Part shown: piece after piece, positions 19,855 to 29,460 of the stretch
How positions within the stretch are numbered: the stretch's first letter is position 1
Layout of the letters: every line of letters begins with the position of its first letter
The notes under the pieces: model-generated
Seen by the model: only the letters and a program-made list of their open reading frames with translations
What the model was told of the DNA's origin: nothing
Databases searched by the model: none
Assembly (NCBI RefSeq): GCF_963678635.1
Contig: NC_087065.1
Span: forward strand, 55,084,397 to 55,148,396
Origin: Symsagittifera roscoffensis
Lineage: Eukaryota > Xenacoelomorpha > Acoela > Convolutidae
DNA: 64,000 nt
Direction: 5' to 3'
Translations under genes and position numbers: made by a program

Positions 19855-22800
19855 TCAGCCTATACTTAAGTAATATTTCTTATGTAGATATACTTGTATG
19901 TTCGTATCAGAGAATATCACGTGTACAAGCGCGTACAATTCCCGAGGATGCAGTCTTCCTCTATTTGGATCGTACACTGGAAGCGAAAGCTCCTTCACGT
20001 CCATTTCCACAAGGAAGTCCCTCAGCCTCGTCAAAGACAAGACTAGGTTTTCTGGGTCCACGTGCTGCTTCTCTGTCGCCCTCGTTACCAAGAAGCATAA
20101 GTACTTTCCCGGTATCTGCGACACCGCCGGGGGTAAGGCTGCTACGCCCCCTATCCCTGGTCTTTGCTTCCAAAGGAATTCCACGTTTTTGTATTCCCTC
20201 TTAAAATCTGCCGCTAGCGCCGTCCTAAAACTCATGTCTGCGGTGATTGCTATCGCACATGTTCTGTTTGTGAGTATGAAATCACTATCTGTTAGTACTA
20301 TGTTACTTGAATATTCATTTGGTAAGTTAAAATATGACTCAACTACCCTGCCTATGTCAGGTTTCTTAGGTTCTTCGCCTGTTTCTGCTTCTAAGTTTCC
20401 TGTTTCTCTTGCTATTCTCAATTTTTTTATTATCAAGTTTTCAGTGTGGGTAAGTCCTACCCCCACTCCCCGGACAAAAATATCCATCGGCGTCCCCGTC
20501 GATCGCATACCGGGTATAAAGTCAAGATTAGAAGCTGGAATGAGAAGTTGTCCTTCCTGGGCAGCCCAGGAAGGATCATCTCGTTCGGTCTTAATGTATT
20601 TCGCGCTTTCGCGATCTACGTCTTGAATCGTAACGCTGGTCTTTTTAGGGTCTGATGTCATTTCGTTCAGCCACTCTAAGACACGCAGGTTCGTCAGGTC
20701 TTGTTCATTTGACTGCTGTTGCTCATCGTCGAACTCCACCTCGGGTTTCGACCAGTCGTCAACCCACTCATCGTTGTGATCATCGACTATGTCAATGTCT
20801 TGTGACACGGTTATTTCCTCTAAACCCACTACTTCCTCCACTATTTTCTTTAGATCTATCCTATCCACTACGAAGTCGTCACCGTAAGGATTGTATTTCT
20901 TTCTTGGTCTCATCCCGACTTTCTGACGAGTCTGCATCGTGAACGGAAGATCTGGTTCCATGTTCTTGGGAATCTCTGTCTGTTCGGAATCCTGCCAATC
21001 TTCCTCTGCGTAGGGCAAGGTTTCATCGTCTGCTTCGATCTGTTCGTTGGGATCCAGGTCCAATGGTGTATCCGTGCCTTCCTCTACGACTTCGTTTCCA
21101 TCGTTCTTCTCCCTGGTGCCTTTTTCATTGATCTCACAAGCAGGATCCATCATTAGATAATCCCCTTCTTCCATGTCTGCAGGTACACACCAGTCTTCTG
21201 TCGATGGATTGTGTGGCTTGATGTTTTCGTAGTGGGCGGCTCGGCCAGTACTCAGTCTATAAAAACGTCCCTCTTGGTGCACCTCTGTAATCATGAAGGG
21301 TCCCCTCCACTTTTTTAGAAGCTTCTTTGTTCCTTTCGGTGGTATAACGTTCTGAAATACCCATACGTAGTCTCCCACCGAGTAAGCCTTTGCACCAGCT
21401 GCTTTCTTGTCGAATCTTTTCCTCTGCCTTGGCTGTGCTTGCTGAGTATTTCGTCTACACAGATCGTTCAACTCCTGTTGACGTCTGATCACATCCCTCA
21501 CGTAAACCTGTGGAGATGTTTTCTTCCCCTCATATTCTGGGTAGAAGAATGTCAAGGGTAAAGACTTCTCGTGTCCCGTCAGCATCATGTGTGGACTGAC
21601 CCCAGTGGTGGAGTGTTGCGTGCTATTATAAGCTCCCATCACCTGTGGAAGGTATCTGTCCCAATCGGTCATGTACCTGGAACAATATACCCTCAGCATC
21701 GACACTAACGTCCTATTCTGTCTTTCCACTAAGCCATTCGTCTGAGGGTGGTATGTCGTGGAGTGAGCCTGAGCGACTTGTGACCGTCTCATAAGCTCTT
21801 TCGTAAGCTCGCCTACGAAAGCCGTTCCATTGTCCGATTGAAACGTCATTGGACATCCGTGTCTTGCTATCCACGTATTGATCAGGTGGTCGCATGTCTC
21901 TTCCGCCGAGGCAGTTATGCAGGGCACGGCCTCTGCATACTTCGTGAAGTGATCTATCATGACCAAGACTTGGTTGTAACCGCTGTCTGTCATGCATATC
22001 TTCTGGTGATCTATCTGCACCACCTCGTTGAATTCAGACGACTCAATTGATTGTAAAGGAAATCGCAACTTCCTAGGATCCTTGACCTGTTGGCATGACA
22101 GACATGCTGTCACCCATTTCTCGCATGCCTTTTTCATCCCAGGCCACTCAAAGCGCTTCAGAATCCTCTGATACACTTTGTCGATCCCTTGATGGCCCAT
22201 CTGATCATGCGACCTGAATAATAGTTCTGTCTGATAGAGTTGCGGCAACACTATCGCGTTATATTTGTATAAGACCTTGTCTTCTTCTCTTCTCCTGCAA
22301 GCCACGATCCCGTCCTTGTTCAGATATAACCTCCCCTCCTTCTGCATGAAGTATTGTCTCAGGATCCTATAGCTGTCTTCTTCCAGGTCACCTTTGTCAG
22401 GTGCACCGTTTTCTATCCACCTTTTTAGGTTGCTTGTCATGCGATCATTTCTCTGCGCCCTTAGAAGGTCCGAGAGTCTGTATCTCGCCTTCAAGTACGT
22501 CTTCATGACTCTCATCTGACTGTTCAGCTCGTTGGGCTGATGTGTGTCTTCTTCCATCTTAACGCACCAAATCTTCGCCAACGGTTGTGTTTCTTGCTGA
22601 AACGGCTGAAGATCAGTCCTGACTACCTCTTTCTGCGGCAACAGGCTTATCGAACGTTTCGATACCGCTATTGTTTCTAAGTCATCCGCTGCGTTGTCAA
22701 AGACACTTTCGCTCGGTATAAGGTAGCGATCGCTGTCCGGATCCTGGTACACCTCTCTGTCCAGGTCTCTCGCCCGAGTTTCCACTAGTAGCGTGTGTAT

Positions 22801-25800
22801 CGCTAGTTCTGACAGTTCTGATCCCGAGGTGGAATTCCTGTCGGAATAGGTATCCATTCCTGAGTTTCGGGAATCATTATCCTCCGTCGAAGGTGTTGTG
22901 CTGGAGACTGCACGCTCCTCCAGATCATGTCCGTATTTCCTTCGCATCCATCTGAACTCCCCGGACAAAACTTTGTTCTCTAGGTCCTGTTTCTCCTCAG
23001 GAATTTTCTCGTCTATCTCGGACTCCCCGGACAAATTTCCTTGTCCCGGGTGTTGATCTTGTGATCGCTGGTTTTTCTCCTCATCCTTCTCCCCGGACAA
23101 ATAGTCTTGCAGCAGATTTTGTTCTACAACTTCACCGTCTTTATCCCGGTCTACAAAAGTGACAGTTCTCTTTTGCCTGCCGCTCTCCTGTCCTTTCTGT
23201 CCGTAAGAAGTACTGGTTAAAATCTCTTGGGGTATTGAGGATACTAGTTGCTGAACTATTGTCCTACAATCCCTCTCGTTCTCTTCGTGTTGTCGTCTGG
23301 ACGGCACGATCTTCACCTTCTCACTGATTGTCAGCGATGCCACTGCTGCTGTCCACTCGGGGTCATCTCTGGTCACTTCTCTTTCTAACAATCCACCCAG
23401 CATCCGCATTACTTGTGGTGTGACTTGCACCGTTTTTTCCAATAATGAGAGGCTGTTTATATTCATGCGAGAGAGTTCTTGCTGGACCAGGTTCGAGCGC
23501 AGCAACAAATCTAAGGGGACTGGATCCTCCTTGGACAGGATCTTTATCTCAGCTGCTTTCTCTACAGGTAACTCAGGATGCCCTGGAATTGGATGTCCAG
23601 ACTTATCCAACCATCTCGTTAAGGGAAGCGCTTCATAAGTTTCTTTGTCCAGAAACGAGAATCCCTCCTTTACTTCCGCCTGATTGGCCTGCTTCTGCTC
23701 CAATCTTTCATAGAATTCAGTTTTCTTGCTGAGACTGTCAGCATTCTGATGTTTATCACGCATCCTGTGTTCGATTATCATATGGTAGCCATCCAGTCTT
23801 ACTATCCATCTACCAATATAACTCTGATCCATCGAGTAGGTCTTCAACCAGGATAACGCTCTGTTGTCCACGCGTAACTTGAAAGGAGCGCTCCCCAAGT
23901 ATGCACGGTACTTCTCCACGAAGGTAACTACTGCAAACATTTCTGCTTTTGGTGCGCCATATTTCATCTCTGTGTCACTCAAGACTTTGCTGCCGTATGC
24001 AATGGGACGGAGAACTGTTCTTCCATTCCATTCTTGCTCTTGATGCAATATTCCTGAGATGGCCACCACCGATGCGTCTGTGTCAAGAACATACATGCCC
24101 TTTTCTGTAGGAATGCCCAGCACTGGCGCTTCGCACAGTTCCCGCTTTATGTTATCGAAAGCAACTTGTGCTTTATCGTTCCATTCGAACTTTTTCCCTT
24201 TGTTGCGCATCAGCTTCTGCATCGGGTACACCTTGTCCGCGTATCCTTTTATGAATTCTCGGTAGTAATTGGCAAACCCTAGGAAGCTCATGAGCTGTGT
24301 GTCCGTTCTAGGAGCTTTCCATGTCAGCACAGCCTCTACTGCTTCTGGATCTGGCCTCACACCATACCGGTCCACCATTCTTCCCAGGTACTTGATCGAA
24401 TCCCTAAGGATTTCACATTTCGATGGTTTGCATTTCAAGCCTGCTCTTTTCATACATCCGAAGACCTCATCGAGTCGATCAATGTGATCCTCCAGGGTTG
24501 GTGTCGCTATGACTACGTCATCCACGTAGCACATCAAGAGATTCCCGTACTTTTTGGTCACTCCTGTCAAAGCCTGAGCCATCAGCCTTTGAAAGGTTGC
24601 TGTTGCATTGCACAAGCCGAAGGGCATCCTCTTCCACTGGTACAACCCCAATTCGCACGCGAAACCGGTTTTTTCCCTATCCTTTTTCCGCAAAGGAACC
24701 TGCCAGAAGGCAGAACCTAAGTCCAATGTGGTGAAGAACTTTGCATCACCAAGTTTGGATAGGCTCTCGTCTATTCGCGGTATCGGGTACGCATCTTTAA
24801 TCGTTACCGCGTTCAAGTAACGAAAGTCGCAACAAAATCTAAGCTGCCCCCCTTTCTTTTTCGCCATTACTACTCCGCAAGCCCATGGTGATTTTGAGGG
24901 TTCTATCATGTCGTATTCAAGCAACATTTCTATTTCCGCTCGGCACGCTTCCGATTTATGTGGCGTCATTCGCCTTGCGTTTTCCCTATGGGGAACGGCG
25001 CCCTCTTCTAGTTCGATTTCGTGTTCGACGAAATTACAGCAACCGATGTCCGCCTTATGTTTTGAAAATACTTCGGCGTTCCGATCTAGGAGGTCCCGCA
25101 ATTTTTCAAAATCTCCCTCACCTATTTTTCCTTTTAAATGTTCTATTTCTGGCAAAACCGGTTTGTCAGAATCTAGTTCATATGACGAGGGGCGTTCCGG
25201 AAAATTCGAGCAGCTTGATAAGCCATCGTCCGTTTCGGATTTCACTGAAAACAATTTATGAATAGATTTTAATTCATTAATTCTCTTTAAGATTTTATCT
25301 TTATTTGCATGATAAGGACAGTCTTTCACACTATATTTCTTCGAGTTTTCTGTCTCCTCATAGTCGGTCCTCATCGGCAAGGCGTAGCCAAGCTTCTTTC
25401 CACGCTGGATTGAAACCGTGGTGTCCAGTGTGTTCAACAACACACTGACACACAGTCCGTTTCGCGTTACCGAGAAGCTCCGGCCTAAAATCACCGAACT
25501 CTGACTATTTGGATTCGGTACTAAGCAAACCTGTTTGCTATCACTTAACGAATTTAAATTTCTCATTCTAAAAATTGCTACTACAGCTTGTCCTGGTTGT
25601 AACTTTACTTTTCTGTCCAAAAAAACTGGTACCTTATTTTCATCTGTTATTATCTTATTAATTGGTCTCTTAACATACTTTCGGTCCGGGTTTCTAATCC
25701 GTATTAGACCGTTGTTCAAGTCAATCATCACATCAAAATTCCTGACAAAATCTCTGCCCAAGATGAATTGGTCGGCGTCGTCCAGATTCTCTACCACCAG

Positions 25801-28800
25801 GAAGCTCATCCAAAGGTTCCGTCCTCCCATGTGAAGGACCGTCACCGGTGTTCTTCCGGCTACGTAGATAGCTCCTCGATTTGCAGCGGCTAGTCGGAGA
25901 TTCGTAGGAATCAGATCTTCCCGCGTGAAGCCCATTCTCTCCCAGGTTTTTATCGGCATCACACTCACCACCGCGCCTGTGTCCAGAAGCCCTGTGACTC
26001 CGATTTTTGTTCCGTTGGTGTCAAGCAGGTGTGCTGTCACATCTGCTTCATATCCAATATGTACCGCGTCTTGTTCCATCATGGCGTCATGGCCTATCCT
26101 GCGGACTTTGAGTTCCTCTTCACCCAAATAGATCTGCCCCATTTGGTCATCATCTGTTGTTATGTAAGTCCTGGTGTAGATGCTGATTCCATCCACGTTC
26201 AGCATTATTTGATACGGCCCATAGACCTCCAAGTAGCGTCCATGAAGTTTCTTCATGCGAGGGCCACCCGTCGTTAGTAGTGCTCGCACAGCTCTCGACT
26301 CAGTGCGTGGCTCCACCTGCCTCAGATAATCTGCATATGTGTCCAAATGCATTAAAGTGAACTCTGATGGTTCACTCAAATTTCTTATTACCTGGTGTCC
26401 AGCCACTGAGATTATCGACTGTATCTTCTTTCCTTGCGGCGCCATGCCGAACCTCTTACCGGAGATCACTTTAAGTTTCATATCTAAACTGCTTGGTGTT
26501 TTCGTCTCCTCGAACTCCGTTGCCTCGAAGGTATTCAGTTGCTCCTGAAGCTTTTCATTTTCCAGTTCAAGTTTCACTTTTTGTTCGATCTCTTTCGTCA
26601 CCAATTCCTGCTGTACTCTATTTAGAGCATCCTTTGCGGCTGCCTTATAATCGATCTTGAAGTCATCGGCCGCAGTTGCTGGTTCCGGTTCACGTGCTTC
26701 TTCTGTTACCGCTTGCATTTTCTTTGCCGCCAGCTCTTGAGGTTTGTCCTTCCTGCGTGCCTCTGCTTCGCTCAAGAGTCGAGCCTTGCTTGCTTTCACT
26801 CCTGACAAAGCTTCTTCATGCCTTGGATGCTTGATGTCTGCCACTGCATCCCAGAATTGCGGACAATCTGATTTAAAATGACCTTCCAAGTTGCAAAAGA
26901 AACACCTCGGGCCGAATTTCGCAATTACTCCTCTCATGAAATCCTCATGGTCCAACTCTGACGCATCTTCGTCCTCGAGGCTAAAGCCTATTGCTTTCAT
27001 GCCTTGTTTGTAAGCTGGGCATGCTGACACGTGATGGTCTGTTGAACTACAATTGGCACAAGAGCGTCTCTTGTCCATATCGTCCCTCGGTTTGTACCAA
27101 TTGTTCCCTTGGTTTGCTGGTCCGTTGTTAAAATTGCCATAATTGTTCTTGTAATATCCAGATCTCGAAGGAGGTTTCAACAATAGATACTCTTTTGATT
27201 TGAGCCTCAACTCCTCCGGTGTTGGCGCATTAGTTGATAGTGGTGTGTAATGCGTTGCTAGCATCGTACGAAGTTCATCATTTTTCACACCATCGATGAA
27301 TTTTGAGGCTACGGCCAGGTTCATCCTTCGGTTTGACTCATCCGGTTGGCTGCGTCTTCTCAGCATTTCCAAATCATCGAGAAACTTGTCTATGGTTTCA
27401 TCTTCCCGTTGCCTCCGTTTCTCGAAGCGCATCATCGCCTGGTGCCCCTGCACCCCTGATCCGAAACGGTTTAACAAGATTTCGAAGATTTTCTCTGCAG
27501 TGTCACGTTGATACTGTTTCTTGGCCATGACACAGTTCAGGGCTGTCCCTTCTAAGTTGCTGGTGAGCGCGCTGCATTCCTGTCTCTCCGACAAGTCCTC
27601 TTCCTCGAAATGCAGCTTCATTGCCTCTATCCAGGTATCAATACAGCCATCAGATTCGTCCTTGTAGCATCTTGGCTTCTTAAAGACTCTTCTGGACTTT
27701 TCACTGCGTTCATTGGTTCTAGATAACCGCGTCAGGAATGTCTCCAGAGACCTGTTCAGGGGTTCAAATGCTGTGGCCATTGCCGTAGCATCCCTTGAGT
27801 GTCCCGCTTGAGTGTCCTCACACCTTGTCGAAGGCTCTGTGTGCGGTGCATCCCTGCAATCCGAATCACCATGAGCGTTTCCCGCTTGGCCCATGTGACT
27901 CCTCCTCGGGCTTGTATGCCCCATGTTGCCAGAATCGCTTCTCCCAGTCGCATGTGTGCTTTGCGTTGGTCGTTCGTTGGAGGTTTGTCTGTTCCCCGTT
28001 GAACTCGCTCTACTGTTCGGGCCCCATGCTGTATTACCCCTTGTGGCATAGCCTGATGTACTGCCCCTGCCTCTAGTGGATCCATACGTCTTCCTCCTTT
28101 GATGTTCATTGAAGTTCACCCTCGGTTCCCTGCTGGGACCTCCCGAGTTCGGCTCTCCTTCTTTTGGTCCACTCTTGCTGCTTAGTAGCCCGTCCAACCT
28201 ATCCATGATAGCCTGAGTTCGCCTCTCCATCATCGCATCTATCTTTGTGTCAAGAGACCCAAGAGACTGCTCTTGCTGAATTCTTAACTTCTCCATGTCG
28301 GCTCTTAAGCGTAACTCCCTCTGTTCCGCCTCTCTTGTCATTCGTGACAAGTTCCTCGTCATATGTTCGTCCGTTCTTTCTTTCAAGCGTTTTTCGCTTC
28401 TGCCAACTTCTTGTCTGTTGCGGTTTATTTCTTCCCGCAGACTTTCTCTTTCAATGTGAACTGCTCTTTCCAGTTCACTCATCCTTATCGACATCTGTTC
28501 ATTTTGTTCTCCTAAACTGCCCACTATGTTGTTTAAGGCTTCCTCTAGTGCTGCCCCGTTATCCATGAGTGGCGTCACTAGTGGTGGTGTAACTCTGTCG
28601 GTCGCAGGTAGCTTCGTGCTGGTAGAGATCCGGGCCTTGGCTCTCTGTCTTGACGTTTTATCATTATCTATTTCAGGATCCGCTAACGCGTTGCCTAGCC
28701 CTCTGGTTCTACTCTCTCCAGTTTGTGGCTCTGAACTTGTCCTAATCGCGAAGTCTTTTGACTGGCCTGGTGTGTTTGCCTCTTTGCTTATCGTTGTCAC

Positions 28801-29460
28801 TACACCAAATTTGTCCATGGTTCCAGTCTCTCCTCCGACGTATGCCTCGTTCTCCTGGATCGAACTGTTGAGGCTGACCTGAGATCCAAAGTCCCCTTGC
28901 TCTTCTTCATCCTCTTCCTCTTGGGATTCACCGTCATTTCCTGCTCCTCCTCCCATGCTGAATGGAAAGATGTTTCCGAAGGTGTTCTTCATTCTTTCTG
29001 AGAATGATGATGACGTTGTTTGTTTCCCCGTTCCGCCTGCCATCATAGTGTTGTCTGTCGGAGATCTTCTAGTTGCCGTTACTTCAGTTGAGATGTCGGA
29101 CAGTTCCGACATCTCCTCTCGATCCAATGTCCCGGTGGAAGTGGCAAAATCATGGCCTTGTTCTACCGGGGTAGATTCACTCGCCAGCCTTCTGCCTCTC
29201 CCTTCCAGTTCATTTACTTCCTGGTTGTCATTCATGGTGTGGTCCGTATTGACCTCCACTTCTAACAGTTCTCTTCGCTCTTCTGAGGTCTTTTGACTTC
29301 TCGTTTCAACCATTCTGCCTGAAACCGTCCCCTCTTTATCGGACCGGGTTCGCTTGATCCAATCCACAAAAGGATCGGTCATCGTTTTTCTTTGCTTTTC
29401 AGGTATGAATTTCCTAGAGCTATTACCTCGTTTTGGTATCCTTGACTTGTCTAAACTCAT
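19855..29460 (-). CDS. gag-pol: Element A Gag-Pol polyprotein, 3201 residues, C-terminal macro-like domain
   Basis: One uninterrupted frame encodes everything, with no frameshift between gag and pol. Residues 1-325 are Ser/Thr-rich and acidic. Residues about 330-440 form a coiled coil. Residues about 560-740 are a Ty3-type capsid. Two CCHC knuckles (C-x2-C-x4-H-x4-C) lie near 800 and 850. An aspartic protease with LLDTGA lies near 1159, and a reverse transcriptase with YVDD near 1647. RNase H shows DTDAS, an E in KAEMF, and VDN. The integrase has an HHCC finger near 2420, catalytic D (VQIDH), D (SDNG) and E (LVERQ), and KKWRGPF near 2720. An acidic linker then leads to a domain at about 3050-3195 like OARD1 macrodomains. 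The polyprotein is about twice as long as a typical Ty3 Gag-Pol. The methionine at 29460 is the first in the frame. No inactivating change is visible. Confidence 0.95.
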   Translation of the reverse strand: MSLDKSRIPKRGNSSRKFIPEKQRKTMTDPFVDWIKRTRSDKEGTVSGRMVETRSQKTSEERRELLEVEVNTDHTMNDNQEVNELEGRGRRLASESTPVEQGHDFATSTGTLDREEMSELSDISTEVTATRRSPTDNTMMAGGTGKQTTSSSFSERMKNTFGNIFPFSMGGGAGNDGESQEEEDEEEQGDFGSQVSLNSSIQENEAYVGGETGTMDKFGVVTTISKEANTPGQSKDFAIRTSSEPQTGESRTRGLGNALADPEIDNDKTSRQRAKARISTSTKLPATDRVTPPLVTPLMDNGAALEEALNNIVGSLGEQNEQMSIRMSELERAVHIERESLREEINRNRQEVGRSEKRLKERTDEHMTRNLSRMTREAEQRELRLRADMEKLRIQQEQSLGSLDTKIDAMMERRTQAIMDRLDGLLSSKSGPKEGEPNSGGPSREPRVNFNEHQRRKTYGSTRGRGSTSGYATRGNTAWGPNSRASSTGNRQTSNERPTQSTHATGRSDSGNMGHTSPRRSHMGQAGNAHGDSDCRDAPHTEPSTRCEDTQAGHSRDATAMATAFEPLNRSLETFLTRLSRTNERSEKSRRVFKKPRCYKDESDGCIDTWIEAMKLHFEEEDLSERQECSALTSNLEGTALNCVMAKKQYQRDTAEKIFEILLNRFGSGVQGHQAMMRFEKRRQREDETIDKFLDDLEMLRRRSQPDESNRRMNLAVASKFIDGVKNDELRTMLATHYTPLSTNAPTPEELRLKSKEYLLLKPPSRSGYYKNNYGNFNNGPANQGNNWYKPRDDMDKRRSCANCSSTDHHVSACPAYKQGMKAIGFSLEDEDASELDHEDFMRGVIAKFGPRCFFCNLEGHFKSDCPQFWDAVADIKHPRHEEALSGVKASKARLLSEAEARRKDKPQELAAKKMQAVTEEAREPEPATAADDFKIDYKAAAKDALNRVQQELVTKEIEQKVKLELENEKLQEQLNTFEATEFEETKTPSSLDMKLKVISGKRFGMAPQGKKIQSIISVAGHQVIRNLSEPSEFTLMHLDTYADYLRQVEPRTESRAVRALLTTGGPRMKKLHGRYLEVYGPYQIMLNVDGISIYTRTYITTDDDQMGQIYLGEEELKVRRIGHDAMMEQDAVHIGYEADVTAHLLDTNGTKIGVTGLLDTGAVVSVMPIKTWERMGFTREDLIPTNLRLAAANRGAIYVAGRTPVTVLHMGGRNLWMSFLVVENLDDADQFILGRDFVRNFDVMIDLNNGLIRIRNPDRKYVKRPINKIITDENKVPVFLDRKVKLQPGQAVVAIFRMRNLNSLSDSKQVCLVPNPNSQSSVILGRSFSVTRNGLCVSVLLNTLDTTVSIQRGKKLGYALPMRTDYEETENSKKYSVKDCPYHANKDKILKRINELKSIHKLFSVKSETDDGLSSCSNFPERPSSYELDSDKPVLPEIEHLKGKIGEGDFEKLRDLLDRNAEVFSKHKADIGCCNFVEHEIELEEGAVPHRENARRMTPHKSEACRAEIEMLLEYDMIEPSKSPWACGVVMAKKKGGQLRFCCDFRYLNAVTIKDAYPIPRIDESLSKLGDAKFFTTLDLGSAFWQVPLRKKDREKTGFACELGLYQWKRMPFGLCNATATFQRLMAQALTGVTKKYGNLLMCYVDDVVIATPTLEDHIDRLDEVFGCMKRAGLKCKPSKCEILRDSIKYLGRMVDRYGVRPDPEAVEAVLTWKAPRTDTQLMSFLGFANYYREFIKGYADKVYPMQKLMRNKGKKFEWNDKAQVAFDNIKRELCEAPVLGIPTEKGMYVLDTDASVVAISGILHQEQEWNGRTVLRPIAYGSKVLSDTEMKYGAPKAEMFAVVTFVEKYRAYLGSAPFKLRVDNRALSWLKTYSMDQSYIGRWIVRLDGYHMIIEHRMRDKHQNADSLSKKTEFYERLEQKQANQAEVKEGFSFLDKETYEALPLTRWLDKSGHPIPGHPELPVEKAAEIKILSKEDPVPLDLLLRSNLVQQELSRMNINSLSLLEKTVQVTPQVMRMLGGLLEREVTRDDPEWTAAVASLTISEKVKIVPSRRQHEENERDCRTIVQQLVSSIPQEILTSTSYGQKGQESGRQKRTVTFVDRDKDGEVVEQNLLQDYLSGEKDEEKNQRSQDQHPGQGNLSGESEIDEKIPEEKQDLENKVLSGEFRWMRRKYGHDLEERAVSSTTPSTEDNDSRNSGMDTYSDRNSTSGSELSELAIHTLLVETRARDLDREVYQDPDSDRYLIPSESVFDNAADDLETIAVSKRSISLLPQKEVVRTDLQPFQQETQPLAKIWCVKMEEDTHQPNELNSQMRVMKTYLKARYRLSDLLRAQRNDRMTSNLKRWIENGAPDKGDLEEDSYRILRQYFMQKEGRLYLNKDGIVACRRREEDKVLYKYNAIVLPQLYQTELLFRSHDQMGHQGIDKVYQRILKRFEWPGMKKACEKWVTACLSCQQVKDPRKLRFPLQSIESSEFNEVVQIDHQKICMTDSGYNQVLVMIDHFTKYAEAVPCITASAEETCDHLINTWIARHGCPMTFQSDNGTAFVGELTKELMRRSQVAQAHSTTYHPQTNGLVERQNRTLVSMLRVYCSRYMTDWDRYLPQVMGAYNSTQHSTTGVSPHMMLTGHEKSLPLTFFYPEYEGKKTSPQVYVRDVIRRQQELNDLCRRNTQQAQPRQRKRFDKKAAGAKAYSVGDYVWVFQNVIPPKGTKKLLKKWRGPFMITEVHQEGRFYRLSTGRAAHYENIKPHNPSTEDWCVPADMEEGDYLMMDPACEINEKGTREKNDGNEVVEEGTDTPLDLDPNEQIEADDETLPYAEEDWQDSEQTEIPKNMEPDLPFTMQTRQKVGMRPRKKYNPYGDDFVVDRIDLKKIVEEVVGLEEITVSQDIDIVDDHNDEWVDDWSKPEVEFDDEQQQSNEQDLTNLRVLEWLNEMTSDPKKTSVTIQDVDRESAKYIKTERDDPSWAAQEGQLLIPASNLDFIPGMRSTGTPMDIFVRGVGVGLTHTENLIIKKLRIARETGNLEAETGEEPKKPDIGRVVESYFNLPNEYSSNIVLTDSDFILTNRTCAIAITADMSFRTALAADFKREYKNVEFLWKQRPGIGGVAALPPAVSQIPGKYLCFLVTRATEKQHVDPENLVLSLTRLRDFLVEMDVKELSLPVYDPNRGRLHPRELYALVHVIFSDTNIQVYLHKKYYLSIG
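19858..20310 (-). other. Macro-like domain at the C-terminus of Gag-Pol (element A)
   Basis: The last 145 residues or so follow the order of an OARD1/TARG1-type macrodomain. They show a SDF start where OARD1 has GDLF, a loop and helix ADMS...ADFKREY, the segment KYLCFLVTR where OARD1 has YIYYLITK, a helix with SLTRLRDF, the strand LSLPVYDPNRG, and a closing DTNIQVYL. The spacing matches the family throughout. The MGAGIA-type phosphate loop reads SFRTALA, and the GCG of the second loop is replaced by DPNRG. The lysine used by TARG1 is an arginine here. The fold is well supported by eye; ADP-ribose binding is not. Confidence 0.65.
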
